From assembly GCA_012932865.1 (NCBI GenBank), contig SAXG01000040.1, positions 1 to 64,000 of the forward strand: DNA of 64,000 nucleotides, written 5' to 3'. Position numbers and translations under genes: made by a program. This document shows, one piece after another, positions 34,301 to 43,400 of this stretch (the first letter of the stretch is position 1; each line of letters starts with the position of its first letter). Source of the DNA: Amylostereum areolatum (Eukaryota > Basidiomycota > Agaricomycetes > Russulales > Stereaceae). The notes under the pieces are model-generated. The model was not told where the DNA came from. It saw only the letters and a list, made by a program, of their open reading frames with translations, and searched no databases.

Positions 34301-35230
34301 TCGTCGCTCAGTACAGCGTATCATCCCCAAACAGACGGCGAGACAGAAAGAGTGAATCAAGAACTAGAACAATATCTTCGAGCATTCTGCAACGGAGATC
34401 AAACGAATTGGGCAAAACTTTTACCGAAAGCAGAATTCGCGCACAATATACGGCAACATTCAGCTACAAAAACTTCCCCATTCGAACTCCTACACGGATA
34501 CCAACCGGTGTTTAACCCGACAATACCAACCGATCCACGGATACCAACGGCCGAAGAAAGAATAAAGAACTTCAAGAACGCGTGGGACAACGCAGAAGCA
34601 AGCCTAGAAATAGCGGCTAAATTGATGAAGATGCAGCATGACCAAACCTTCACGCTAAGAGATCAACTCAAACAAGGCGACCAAGTATGGTTAGACGGAA
34701 AAAACCTTAACACGGTATACCCAAAGACCAAACTAGCACCAAAACGATGCGGCCCGTTCAAAATTGAAAAGGTTATAGGACCGGTAACCTATCGCCTAGA
34801 ACTACCGACGAAGTGGAAAATACACCCGGTATTCCACGCAGCATTGTTAATCCCGTTCAAAGAGACAGAACAATACGGCGAAGCTTACGAAAGACCACCT
34901 CCGGAACTAGTAAACGATGAAGAACTCTACGAACTAGAAACAATAATAGCCTCAAAATTAGACAAACGATATTCAGAACCGCTACATTACTTCGTAAAAT
35001 GGAAAGGATACCCCGATTCCGGTAACACATGGGAACCAGCATCTAATCTCGAAGGATCAAAAGATGCGATCGCAGAGTTCCATCGGAATAACCCCAAGGC
35101 ACCGAAGTTGCCACCACAGTCAATCAGAGATACCAACACAGAAGCCACTGATCGTGACAAAACCGACGCAACACAGCAAGAACAAAGACCAACGAGACGA
35201 AAGAAATGCAAGACGAAAGTAAGACATTAG
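31385..35230 (+). CDS. pol: B1 Pol polyprotein (chromovirus)
   Basis: Intact frame of 1,281 residues from the ATG at 31385; the frame is also open back through the gag stop, so the natural product is probably a Gag-Pol fusion made by -1 shifting. Domains: aspartic protease (LLDSGASS, Asp 55), reverse transcriptase with YMDDILIF near residue 452, RNase H (SDASDFAYGA, Asp about 601), integrase zinc domain H-H-C-C about 820-865 (GHPGEMKTLELV, GCPVCQSTK), integrase catalytic D-D-E about 892, 951 and 987 (DRGPQFAS, YHPQTDGETERV), and a chromodomain about 1180-1235 (YELETIIASKL, YFVKWKGYPDSGNTWEP). The chromodomain would tether integration to marked chromatin. All catalytic residues are present, so it looks functional. 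Confidence 0.95.
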   Translation: MNFSSRSSVQDTKDDVNRTVYIRSYQDGATHAPSIHIPVMFHGKFHKAAAKALLDSGASSTLIHPDFVRKHKMNLIQLKKPIPIYNVDGSRNTLGEIKQKVYLPMTMEGINGEIHRENLGLFVTALGGDEVILGTPWLKKHNPHIDWRKRQITLQTCPGTCSTTSKTMIVQGKDEHSLQSFKEQKINHHAMIEEQEDPEFNSDLADIRIVRTFHGKTDVETMPIAEETNEPGIWITARATKAQELAERAAIGEKKKTLDEMIPSSYKQYQKVFEKKASERFPISRPWDHAIDLTEGWKPRNCKVYPMTVPERKELDTFIDEHLRKGYIRESKSEISSPFFFIKKKDGSLRPVQDYRYLNSITVKNEYPIPLISDLIDKLKGAKIFSKLDLRWGYNNVRIKEGDQWKAAFKTNRGLFEPMVMFFGLTNSPATFQAMMNALFKELIDTGKVVVYMDDILIFTETLDEHRKLMKEALQLLERNDLFLKPEKCFFEQPSIEYLGVIITHNKVQMDPVKVQGLAEWPTPRKVKEVQSFLGFGNFYRRFIKDYSKIARPLFQLTKKDHEWNWTAECERTFERLKREFTSSPILIMPDENKPFRIESDASDFAYGAILSQPDEIERWHPVAYLSKSLSPAEQNYEIYDKELLGVVKALEHWRHYLEGANHKVEIWTDHKNLEYFTTAQKLNRRQARWSLYLSRFDYTLVHKPGSTNKADGLSRRPDHKEDIPDNDDRILLHPSVFRARATGRGTVEAVGDKELLKELRNFSHLDDEVWTALDTIKRSGPRTLAKGIEDWNFENDLIIRKGKIYVPQNLELRRMILKSHHDLETIGHPGEMKTLELVQRNFWWPKMISFVKDYVQGCPVCQSTKNVTHPAKHPLQPTEIPGRPWETITSDFITDLPISNGFDSINVVVDKFTKTAVFTPCLKTINAEETADLLIDNVYRRFGLWKRMISDRGPQFASKVFQSICESLGIISSLSTAYHPQTDGETERVNQELEQYLRAFCNGDQTNWAKLLPKAEFAHNIRQHSATKTSPFELLHGYQPVFNPTIPTDPRIPTAEERIKNFKNAWDNAEASLEIAAKLMKMQHDQTFTLRDQLKQGDQVWLDGKNLNTVYPKTKLAPKRCGPFKIEKVIGPVTYRLELPTKWKIHPVFHAALLIPFKETEQYGEAYERPPPELVNDEELYELETIIASKLDKRYSEPLHYFVKWKGYPDSGNTWEPASNLEGSKDAIAEFHRNNPKAPKLPPQSIRDTNTEATDRDKTDATQQEQRPTRRKKCKTKVRH

Positions 35231-35267
35231 TGAGACTCAACGGCATTCAGGCGAATGCACTGCCAAC

Positions 35268-35285
35268 AAGGGGGGGATAAAAACC
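35268..35285 (+). promoter_or_regulatory. Internal polypurine tract (B1)
   Basis: AAGGGGGGGATAAAAA lies about 40 nt after the pol stop, where simple chromoviruses have their single polypurine tract, yet the LTR is 3.1 kb further on. The terminal tract (AGAGAGGGGGATAG, 38377-38390) has the same GGGGGATA core. B0 has the equivalent at 25823-25838. Confidence 0.55.
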
Positions 35286-35373
35286 CTACGGGTTCAACAA
35301 GACAGATCACCAATGTCCACCACCCCAAACACAGCCAACACTTCCTCCACCAATCCGATCGTCTCATCTAGCA

Positions 35374-37116
35374 ATGTCGACCACCTCCGCCTCGTCTGCA
35401 ACCGAGTTCACCACTCTCAACAGGAACGCGCCCTCTGCGGAGACTGCTTCATCGCTCGATCAGCAGCAATCCTTGCAATTAAGTCAGTACCTTCTCCGCC
35501 TAGGTCAGGACCAGACGGAAGAACAGACGGAAGAGCAAGGGGTAAGCCGCTTAGAAGCACACAGAAGAACCCTAACTGAAGCACCCGGATTCCTCACAGG
35601 TGCTAATGCAATCCCCGTGGCCCGGAGCAGCGGAAGTCCCAACGCCCGATTCCCCGATACTCGAGAGTCAGATAGCCCGCATGATAGCCGGAGTAGCACT
35701 CGAGCAGGCCAGACAGCGAATCGACGACCTCAGGAGGGAGTCGGCCGACGTCCAGGACATCCTGAAGAACCACGTCAAGATGCTCGACGGAGAACTCCGC
35801 CAGCTAGACTCGAGGTACCTGACGCTCTCGACCGAGATGGAAGAGCGAGAGGTCAAGCTTCTTCGACGATTCCGGAAGCTAGCGCAGCGGCTGTACTCAA
35901 CGTCGCAGAGCTCCGGAGATTCCTTACTGAAGTCGGACACAGAGTCAACTGGCTCAACTGGGAAAGACACACCTTCCGCGCCGCCTACGAAGGGGAAATC
36001 CTCCGCAGATGAATGGAAACTACCGGAGTTCCCCATATGTTGTCACGCGACGGCCCCGACATCGACCTCATCTTCCATGGACATCACATCTCCCCGGGCT
36101 ATACTGTTCGACCCGATCCCATCGCGTCCGCCCTCACCAGACCCCCGTTCCTTCCTAACGCCCCTCCACGATCCGTCACCGCTCCCACCCCGCCGGGATC
36201 CATACCCGTCCCCGGCCTCACCCACATTAACCCCATCCAGCCTCCCGTCGCTCGAAACGGAGTACCCGGAGAGCTGTTCAGACAGCCCCTGCCAGGAGAG
36301 CTATCGGGACAGCCCCTGGTCCTTCCAGAGCTCGGACAACCGACCGGACGACCGACCAGCAGTCCGCGACCGATACCTAGGACATCTTCTCGGCTGCCCG
36401 CCGTGCCTAGACCGCCAACTCCATTCCCACTATCTGCTGGCAATGCTCCCATGCCGTGGCACGGAAGCCCCACCCCCTATCCCTCATTCCTACGTCCGCA
36501 CCCCGACCACGCTCGAGATCCCGTCACCCAAGATCCCCGAGTCACCGCACAGCGACGTAAACATGATTCTGTCGACCCCGACGGAAGACCGTTCAAGCGA
36601 ATCAGAGAGCTCAGACTCCCCGATGCATCGGGTGAGGAAGAACTTCAAGGAGCTCCAGAAGATAGTCGACCGGATGATGGAAGACCGCGCTCGCCGGAGA
36701 CAGGAACTCAACCTAACGGACGAGTCGGACAGTTCAGCGAACGAATCGGAAAGTTCGGCGGACAAGGCGGAAGAAACGGCCGAGAATCCCTCGGACCAGT
36801 GGAGCAACGAGCCGACCACGTGGACGCAAGAGAAGTGGGACGCAATTCCCTCGAAGCCGCGGAAACGCTGCTGGAAATGCGGCAAGCGAGGCCATCTCCG
36901 CCGAGATTGTCCCCGTCGCAAGGACGCTCCCCCTCACTTCCCCCGATCTCGGTCCTGCTATCCCCTCCGACCACAGACTCCTCTTCCTCACCCTCGCCCA
37001 AGCCGTCCGGATATCAGTTACGGTCCAGGAACACTGATGTCCCGCCCCCACCTCCGACGTACCGACGCTACCGCCCGCGCCCACAGGCAGCTTCTGGGAT
37101 TCCTCACGCGGCGTGA
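35374..37116 (+). pseudogene. B1 accessory ORF X (overlaps ORF Y; one premature stop)
   Basis: Frame X starts MSTTSASSATEFTTLNRNAP at 35374, runs to TGA 36010-36012, resumes in the same frame and ends at 37116; B0 has CGA at the stop, so the ancestral frame was about 580 codons. It overlaps ORF Y for 1.5 kb. In a hand comparison with B0, changes in the stretch 35905-36175 fall mostly on X third positions (12 of 21), and the X protein there is well kept (VNWLNWERHTFRAAYEGEIL, SRDGPDIDLIFHG). Elsewhere X is Pro/Gly/Arg-rich and poorly conserved. A further short frame (35313-35579) precedes it. It may be a separate protein, or the middle of a spliced or frameshifted product with Y. No family recognised. 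Confidence 0.45.
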
Positions 37117-37312
37117 GAGCCTGACGCACGAAGCCGCCCAACACGCCACTGAGCAGTGGCTGTACTGGGAAGACGCAATGCTCCGCACTCAGCGAGAACC
37201 CCCCTCGTGCTTCAATCACTCCTGGCGCGTCGACGATCTCTTCTGGAAGGAAGAAGATTGGGACTTGCAGGAAGCGGAGGAGTCGAAGGATCACTGGCCG
37301 GAGCCCTGGTAA
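35606..37312 (+). CDS. B1 accessory ORF Y: coiled-coil, CCHC zinc-knuckle protein
   Basis: Intact frame of 568 residues from the ATG at 35606. Residues about 20-105 form a heptad-like coiled coil (DDLRRESADVQDILKNHVKM, MEEREVKLLRRFRKLAQRLY). A Pro/Ser-rich middle follows, then a charged helix (VRKNFKELQKIVDRMMEDR), an acidic Ser-rich stretch, a CCHC knuckle (CWKCGKRGHLRRDCP) near residue 430, and a conserved C-terminus (FLTRRESLTHEAAQHATEQW, FWKEEDWDLQEAEESKDHW). Against B0, changes at 36505-36925 fall 8/8/23 on codon positions 1/2/3, a sign of purifying selection in this frame. The zinc knuckle suggests RNA binding, so it resembles a second Gag-like or RNA-chaperone protein. It is not part of the standard chromovirus gene set. 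Confidence 0.75.
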   Translation: MQSPWPGAAEVPTPDSPILESQIARMIAGVALEQARQRIDDLRRESADVQDILKNHVKMLDGELRQLDSRYLTLSTEMEEREVKLLRRFRKLAQRLYSTSQSSGDSLLKSDTESTGSTGKDTPSAPPTKGKSSADEWKLPEFPICCHATAPTSTSSSMDITSPRAILFDPIPSRPPSPDPRSFLTPLHDPSPLPPRRDPYPSPASPTLTPSSLPSLETEYPESCSDSPCQESYRDSPWSFQSSDNRPDDRPAVRDRYLGHLLGCPPCLDRQLHSHYLLAMLPCRGTEAPPPIPHSYVRTPTTLEIPSPKIPESPHSDVNMILSTPTEDRSSESESSDSPMHRVRKNFKELQKIVDRMMEDRARRRQELNLTDESDSSANESESSADKAEETAENPSDQWSNEPTTWTQEKWDAIPSKPRKRCWKCGKRGHLRRDCPRRKDAPPHFPRSRSCYPLRPQTPLPHPRPSRPDISYGPGTLMSRPHLRRTDATARAHRQLLGFLTRRESLTHEAAQHATEQWLYWEDAMLRTQREPPSCFNHSWRVDDLFWKEEDWDLQEAEESKDHWPEPW

Positions 37313-37701
37313 GCGCGCAGACAGACTTTACCCATCATCATGCACTCGGACTTTCTCTCTCCCCCCATCATTACGCTCTCGCATCTATCGTCACGATACT
37401 TCTCGGACTGATTATGGACTGCGCCCTCATCCGCACGCATATTTTCCTCGGACTTCTCTACTATACCGGTTTCTATCGCTATGAGGAAGGCGAGACGCTT
37501 AGCATCTCTCCCTGCGACGCGCTGGACGCATCGCTTACTTACGACTCATGTCTGATTATGTACGAACTTTCACTTACGATTAACGGCAATGATTACATCA
37601 TTGCCCCTCCACATCGCAAGCATAAAAGGAAAGCCACAAAGACGATAACATGCTCAGACATCGTCTAACAAACCCACTCGCACCACCCAAACCAACCAAA
37701 T

Positions 37702-38085
37702 ATGTCGTCTACTCTCGCCTCCTCTTCGCGCAACCTCTCCACCACCGACTGCACCCCTCCTACCACTCCTCCTCCTTCGCCCGTCCTCTCGCGCACTCCC
37801 ACGCCCGACCCACAAGACGAAGAACTCCTTCGTCATCTCAAATGAGTCACGGAACTCCTAAGCTGTCCGGACGTCGCTCGCGCCATGAAGAGGCCGAGAA
37901 GCCTAGACGAAGAAGCCATGCAGGAGTCGAAGGGAAGATGCGGCATCAAGGGACTCTTCCGAAAACGCGGGCCTCGGTTCAAGAGCCCGGATCACGCGAC
38001 GACGGCAAGGATAGGACATCGGTTAGGGGCTACTACGATAGACGAGGAGGACCTGAAAGTAGTAGAGGCGTTGTTAAAGCGATAG
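37702..38085 (+). pseudogene. B1 accessory ORF W with one premature stop
   Basis: Homologue of the intact B0 protein at 11239-11622: MSSTLASSSRNLSTTDCTPP start, basic second half (MKRPRSLDEEAMQESKGR, LFRKRGPRFKS), end VVEALLKR. TGA at 37843-37845 replaces CGA of B0. The region between ORF Y and W (37313-37701) shows no sustained frame. Confidence 0.6.
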
Positions 38086-38160
38086 AATAGAATTCTATCG
38101 TTGAGGTCCGGGCAAGGATATAAAGAGTGAACATCAGAAAACGACAAACCCAGAAGCATG

Positions 38161-38601
38161 ATGCAATCAGCACAATCACCCGATCTCGCAATTTTCAATA
38201 CGCCCACTCCACGCTGGCTCATCGCCGTTATCAGCATCATCGTAGGACTTATGATCCTCACATTCATCGCATCAACAATATTCCTTCTCCAATGGCGAAG
38301 AGCGAGCGATCGACAGCATGTTCAAGACATCCCTCTAGAACCGCTTCGATTCAGGAATCTGCGAGACGTAGATTCTAGAGAGGGGGATAGTGTTACAACT
38401 TGTCCAAGGTACTTCATTTTCCATTGCCTTACTAGGAAGGACGTCGCTAAACGACGGATTACGACTATGCCCCAGTTCGTAACCATCTCAACGACGCGAC
38501 GACGACAGTGCCACAGATCGTCACCATCCCGACGACAGTGCCACAGATCGTCACCGTCTCAACGGCATAGCCGCGACGGTGCCACAGTCTTATCCCCGTA
38601 G
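38161..38601 (+). CDS. B1 accessory ORF Z: single-pass membrane protein
   Basis: From MQSAQSPDLAIFNTPTPRW the frame has one strong hydrophobic segment (about residues 18-43, WLIAVISIIVGLMILTFIAS and onward), then LLQWRRASDRQ and a polar tail. It passes the polypurine tract and ends inside the 3' LTR, about 146 codons in all; ATG at 38158 is directly adjacent. The B0 homologue shares the order of elements, including NLRDVDSREG at the LTR junction. The position matches env of retroviruses, but size and composition fit a small membrane adaptor or viroporin-like protein equally well. Function unknown. Confidence 0.6.
   Translation: MQSAQSPDLAIFNTPTPRWLIAVISIIVGLMILTFIASTIFLLQWRRASDRQHVQDIPLEPLRFRNLRDVDSREGDSVTTCPRYFIFHCLTRKDVAKRRITTMPQFVTISTTRRRQCHRSSPSRRQCHRSSPSQRHSRDGATVLSP
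38377..38390 (+). promoter_or_regulatory. B1 terminal polypurine tract
   Basis: AGAGAGGGGGATAG abuts the 3' LTR and is the expected plus-strand primer. Confidence 0.7.
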
Positions 38602-38927
38602 ATACTTGATGCGACCGTCGCTCAATGTACATATATTTACTCGACCTCCTTTCTTATAAAAGGAGGCTCATCGAACGAGCCATTCCCCAGCTCGTTCTCT
38701 TTGTAAATACAGGACTGTTCTAACTAAAGAACCTCCTCTTAAGTCTACTAAAGAGAATCCAAACTAAAGTCGAAAGCTCGCCTAAGTATTCCGTGAATAC
38801 TTACTGCTTCGCTTATCGACTCTAACCTTCGCGCAACCGAGACGTCTGGATCACCTGATCCCACCTCTCACACGTAAGAGTACTGTAGCCTGAGCCGCTT
38901 GTCACGTGATAAGGACCGTCCTTAACA
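38391..38927 (+). repeat. B1 3' LTR (537 bp)
   Basis: Same ends and length as the 5' copy; three differences noticed by eye. The flank CAACT at 38928-38932 pairs with CTACT at 28683-28687. Confidence 0.95.
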
Positions 38928-39450
38928 CAACTGTCCCGAAGAATACTATATCCTCACCTCGCAGCAGACTAAGGAATCCGTACGTTGGCTGCACGACGAA
39001 CCAAACCGGCAACGTCGAGACTGGTACTTCGACGACCGCGACGAACAACCCTACGTTGAAGAATCGGATTTTGCCACCGCTGCGGACGTTCTACAGCGCT
39101 TCCTGAACCCCCCTCCGACCAACTCGCCCCCACCCCGTCGACGTACTGTAATCGAAGTCCCAGAAGGGATCAACCACAACGACACAACTGGGAAGTGGTA
39201 CGCCTATAGACGGAACAAGAACGGAACCCCAGGACGATCAGTAGTTGAGTGGCAGCCCACTTCGTTCAGTCCCGTCCAAGATCACTGGTCGTGGCATCAT
39301 AACCAGCAATTCCTCACCCCCGCCGACTTCCTTGTCGCAAAACAAGTTGAGGACGAAGTTGAAGAAGCAGAAGAACGCCGACGAGAAACCCTACGCCGCC
39401 TTGATCAAGAACTCGCCCAATCCCTCACCGTCCCCCTCCCCTTCGACAAG

Positions 39451-40476
39451 ATGTCCGATGCTGAATCCAAACCTGCCGGCTCCAAGCGGGAGATCGGCCC
39501 CAAGCCAAAGCCATTCAAAGGCGATAGACGCGACACCCTCCGGTTCTCCCTCGAGCTCCGCATGTTCCTGCGCGTTAACAAGGATGTTTATGCCACAGAT
39601 GACGCCAAGATGATGCTCCTCCTCAGCCTGATGGAGGACGACACGGCGAAAGCCTGGGCCACGCATCGCCGCATGGAACTCTTCGCCGACGAAGACGAGA
39701 AGGAAGACGCCGACACCCTTGACCCCACGCCCCCAACACTCCACTATAGCTCCTACAAAGAGCTCTTCGAGAGGTTTGGCAAAGACTTCGTGCCCGTCGA
39801 TCCGAAGATAGAGGCTCAGCGTAAAATCAACGAGCTCGCAATGACCACCCGGGACGTCACTGACTTTATCACCGAGTTTGAGATGCTGGCAACCATGTCA
39901 GCGTACGACGACGAGGCGCTAATCCACTTTTTCAAAAAGGGACTTCAGCGTGACCTTGGCAAGCAGGTGGCCCGGTCGTACCCGTTCCCCACCAAGCTCG
40001 CGGAGTGGAAGGAGCGCGCCCGCCGCATCAACCACCAGTGGCTCGAAGAGAACCCGGAGAGGAAGAGCAGTCAGTCCAAGGGGGCTGTCGCGCTCACCTC
40101 GAACAGTTCGACCAACGACTCCTCGTCGCGCCGAGTCGGTGCCTTCACCAACACCTCGACCCGCCCTGCAAAACTGACGGACGACGAACGTGCAAAGATG
40201 ATGCGCGAGGGCAAGTGCTTCATGTGTCGACAGGCCGGTCACGTCTCTCGCGACTGCCCCAACTGCGACTCGAGCGTGCGACGGGTGGGCGCAGTAGAGA
40301 CTGGGTCCAAGGCCCCTCCCCTGCCGACGAACACGGCTCCGTCCACCGCAAAAGCGACCCCCGACCCGTCCAAAACCATCGCGGCAATCACCCGCCAGCT
40401 GAAGGATCTGGACGTGGAAGGTAAGGAACAGGCAGTGGCACTGTTGAAGGATATCCTGGAGTCGCAGGATTTTTGA
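39451..40476 (+). CDS. gag: A3 Gag
   Basis: 341 residues, intact, nearly identical to A2 and A4 Gag (capsid-like domain, CCHC knuckle CFMCRQAGHVSRDCP, C-terminus ESQDF). One visible change beside the knuckle turns NRDSS into NCDSS. B1 inserted upstream separates it from the element promoter, so this copy cannot be expressed as a normal genomic RNA. Confidence 0.92.
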   Translation: MSDAESKPAGSKREIGPKPKPFKGDRRDTLRFSLELRMFLRVNKDVYATDDAKMMLLLSLMEDDTAKAWATHRRMELFADEDEKEDADTLDPTPPTLHYSSYKELFERFGKDFVPVDPKIEAQRKINELAMTTRDVTDFITEFEMLATMSAYDDEALIHFFKKGLQRDLGKQVARSYPFPTKLAEWKERARRINHQWLEENPERKSSQSKGAVALTSNSSTNDSSSRRVGAFTNTSTRPAKLTDDERAKMMREGKCFMCRQAGHVSRDCPNCDSSVRRVGAVETGSKAPPLPTNTAPSTAKATPDPSKTIAAITRQLKDLDVEGKEQAVALLKDILESQDF

Positions 40477-43400
40477 AACGCCCCCCAGTCGCGTCGTCTG
40501 GCAGAGGCAAAGGACTTGTATCATCGGCATCTTACAATCGCTTTTCTGTATTATCATCTATGACCTCATGTGAGCAATCGTATCCATCGTGTGTGCACCT
40601 CTCTACTGTCACGAAGAACAGGCAAACACCCTCGATAACGCTCAGAGTCAAGATGATTGGACGAGCGACAGGCCGACAAATCGACGCAGATGCACTGCTT
40701 GACAGCGGTGCAGAAGGAATCATCACCAATCGAAGCTTTGCTGAACGCAAGAAGCTGACCACGAGAAAACTAGAAAACCCATTCCCCGTGCGTAACGTGG
40801 ATGGCACCGAGAACATCATGGGCTGGGTACGTGACACGACGACCCAGCGAATCCGGATATACTCGCAAGACTCAAAGGCATACCATGAGGAAGAAGCTGA
40901 GTTCTTCATCACCGACATCGGTGATCACGATATGATCCTTGGAACAGACTGGCTCGATGAGCATAACCCCACCATAGACTGGCAGCAAGATCGTGTTGAC
41001 ATGCTCCGCTGCCCTCCCTCCTGCACCCTCTCCGAACCAACCGTGACAAACCTTGCAACAAAGCCGCGAACACCATTGTCGACCCAATCACAGCGAAAGG
41101 TTCGAGCTGATGCGCCCCCTAAGGTACCTCTAGTCCCGGACGACCCCTTCCCAGAACCAGTGTATGTCTCCTGGGCCCCTATCCCTACGTATGTCATCCC
41201 CGCGCGCAGGGTCAAAGGTGTTCGTATCCGCACATCCCATCTCTCACCTCTACCTGCCCGCCTTTTCACTGAAGACGACGACGAACGACCCAGAGTCTTC
41301 CGAGACTGGGAGATCAATGGCCTGCGTCGTGCTGGGATTCTTCCTGAAGTTGACGGCCCTAACCCGGAGGCAGTACCAATCCGCGCGGGCTTCACCAAGG
41401 CGCAAGAGCTTGCAGAGCACTCAAAGGAAAATGCACGTCCGCAAACCTTTGAAGACTTGGTTCCCCCTCCATACCGCGACTTTGCACCCGTATTCGACAA
41501 GAAAACCTCTGAACGACTACCCGACCGACGACCATGGGATCATGCCATCAACATGAAGGACGGCTTCGAACCCAAGCCATGCAAGATCTATCCGCTCTCC
41601 CCCTCCGAGCAGATCGAGCTCGATACCTTCCTCGACGACCACCTGAAGAAGGGCTACATTCGCCCATCAAAGTCGCCGCAGGCAAGTCCGTTCTTTTTTG
41701 TCAAAAAGAAGGATGGGAAGCTGCGGCCTGTACAGGACTATCGAGAGCTAAACAAGGGTACCATCAAGAACGAGTATCCCTTGCCGCTGATCTCAGAAAT
41801 TGTCGACCGCCTCAAAGGTGCAAAGATCTTCTCCAAGATGGACGTCCGCTGGGGGTACAACAACGTCCGCATCAAGGAAGGCGACGAGTGGAAGGCTGCG
41901 TTCAAGACGAATCGTGGCCTCTTTGAACCTACGGTGATGTTCTTCGGCCTTATGAACTCCCCCGCGACGTTCCAGGCAATGATGAACGAACTTTTCAAGG
42001 ACCTTATCGACTCGGGAAAAGTCATCATCTACATGGACGACATCCTCGTATTCACTCGAACTATGGAGGAACATCGTGACATAGTGCGACAGGTTCTCCA
42101 ATGCCTACAAGACAATGACCTGTTCCTTAAGCCGGAGAAATGTGTCTTCGAGCAGGACTCCGTTGAATACCTCGGACTCATTATCTCGCACGACAAGATC
42201 GCCATGGACCCCGTCAAGGTAGCTGGTATCCAGGACTGGCCGACACCCCGGACGGTCAAGGATGTACAATCCTTCCTCGGATTTGGTAATTTCTACCGAC
42301 GCTTCATCAAGGATTTCTCCAAGATCGCACGACCTCTGTTCGACCTGACAAAGAAGGACTGCACATGGAATTGGTCGACGGAATGCCATGCGGCGTTTAA
42401 CGCACTTAAAGCTGCGTTCACCTCCTCCCCTGTCCTAGTTATGCCTGATCCAAGGAAACCCTACCTCGTCGAAGTTGACGCCTCGGACTTTGCTACTGGA
42501 GGTATACTCTCGCAGAAAGGCAACGACGGTCACTGGCATCCAGTGGCGTATCTGTCCAAGGCCCTGTCCGAACCGGAACGCAACTACGACATCTACGACA
42601 AGGAGCTACTCGCGATCATCCGTGCGCTCGAAGCCTGGCGCCACTACCTTGAAGGCGCCCCCGACACCGTCGAAATCTGGACAGACCACAAGAACCTGGA
42701 ACACTTCAAGACAGCACAGAAGCTGAGCCGCCGACAGGCACGTTGGGCTCTATTCCTCACTCGATTTTACTTCGCGCTCGTTCACAAACCAGGAGTATCC
42801 CATCGCCCAGACCCAATGTCCCGACGACCTGATCACAAGCAGGGCGTTGAGAATGACAACAAGGAGCGTATCTTGCTCGACCCCAAGTACTTCCAGATAC
42901 GTGCAACAAGGCCAGGAGCAGTAACCTCCCTCGGCGATGTCAAACTCCGACGACGTATCCGCGACTGCAAGACCAAGGACATCGAGGTTGTTCAAGCTCT
43001 GGATGCCATCTTACGAAATGGACCACGTACACTCGTCAAGAACCTTCAAGAGTGGAACTACGAAGAAGGCCTGGTCCTGTTTAGAGGAAAGGTATATGTC
43101 CCTGCAGATGACGAGTTGCGACGCGACATTGTCAAAATGTACCATGAATCGCCCCTGGCTGGACACCCTGGTCACTTCAAGACTTACGAACTTGTGAGTC
43201 GTGAATATTGGTGGCCTGGCATGTCTGTCTTCGTCCGCGACTTCGTAGCAGGATGCGCAACCTGCCAGTCGACAAAGACACAGAGCAGCCGACCCCACGT
43301 CGACATGATCCCGAACGAAGTACCCGACCGACCATTTGGCGTCATCTCTACCGACTTCATTGTCGAGCTCCCTGACTGCGAAGGCTATAATGCCGTCAAT

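Larger units (their letters stand above)
28688..38927 (+). mobile_element. Chromovirus B1, full-length copy (10.24 kb)
   Basis: LTRs of 537 bp at 28688-29224 and 38391-38927 differ at about three positions, so the insertion is young. Order: LTR, self-priming site, ACG/AUG Gag, pol in the -1 frame, internal polypurine tract, accessory ORFs X/Y, W and Z, terminal polypurine tract, LTR. It is inserted in the leader of A3; flanks CTACT and CAACT are a 5-bp duplication with one difference. Gag, pol and ORF Y are intact; X and W each carry one CGA-to-TGA stop. Confidence 0.93.

Noticed and set aside
36505..37116. ORF X as a coding frame in the 3' part of the accessory region
   Set aside because: Differences between B0 and B1 here fall mainly on first positions of X and third positions of Y, so only Y looks selected in this part.
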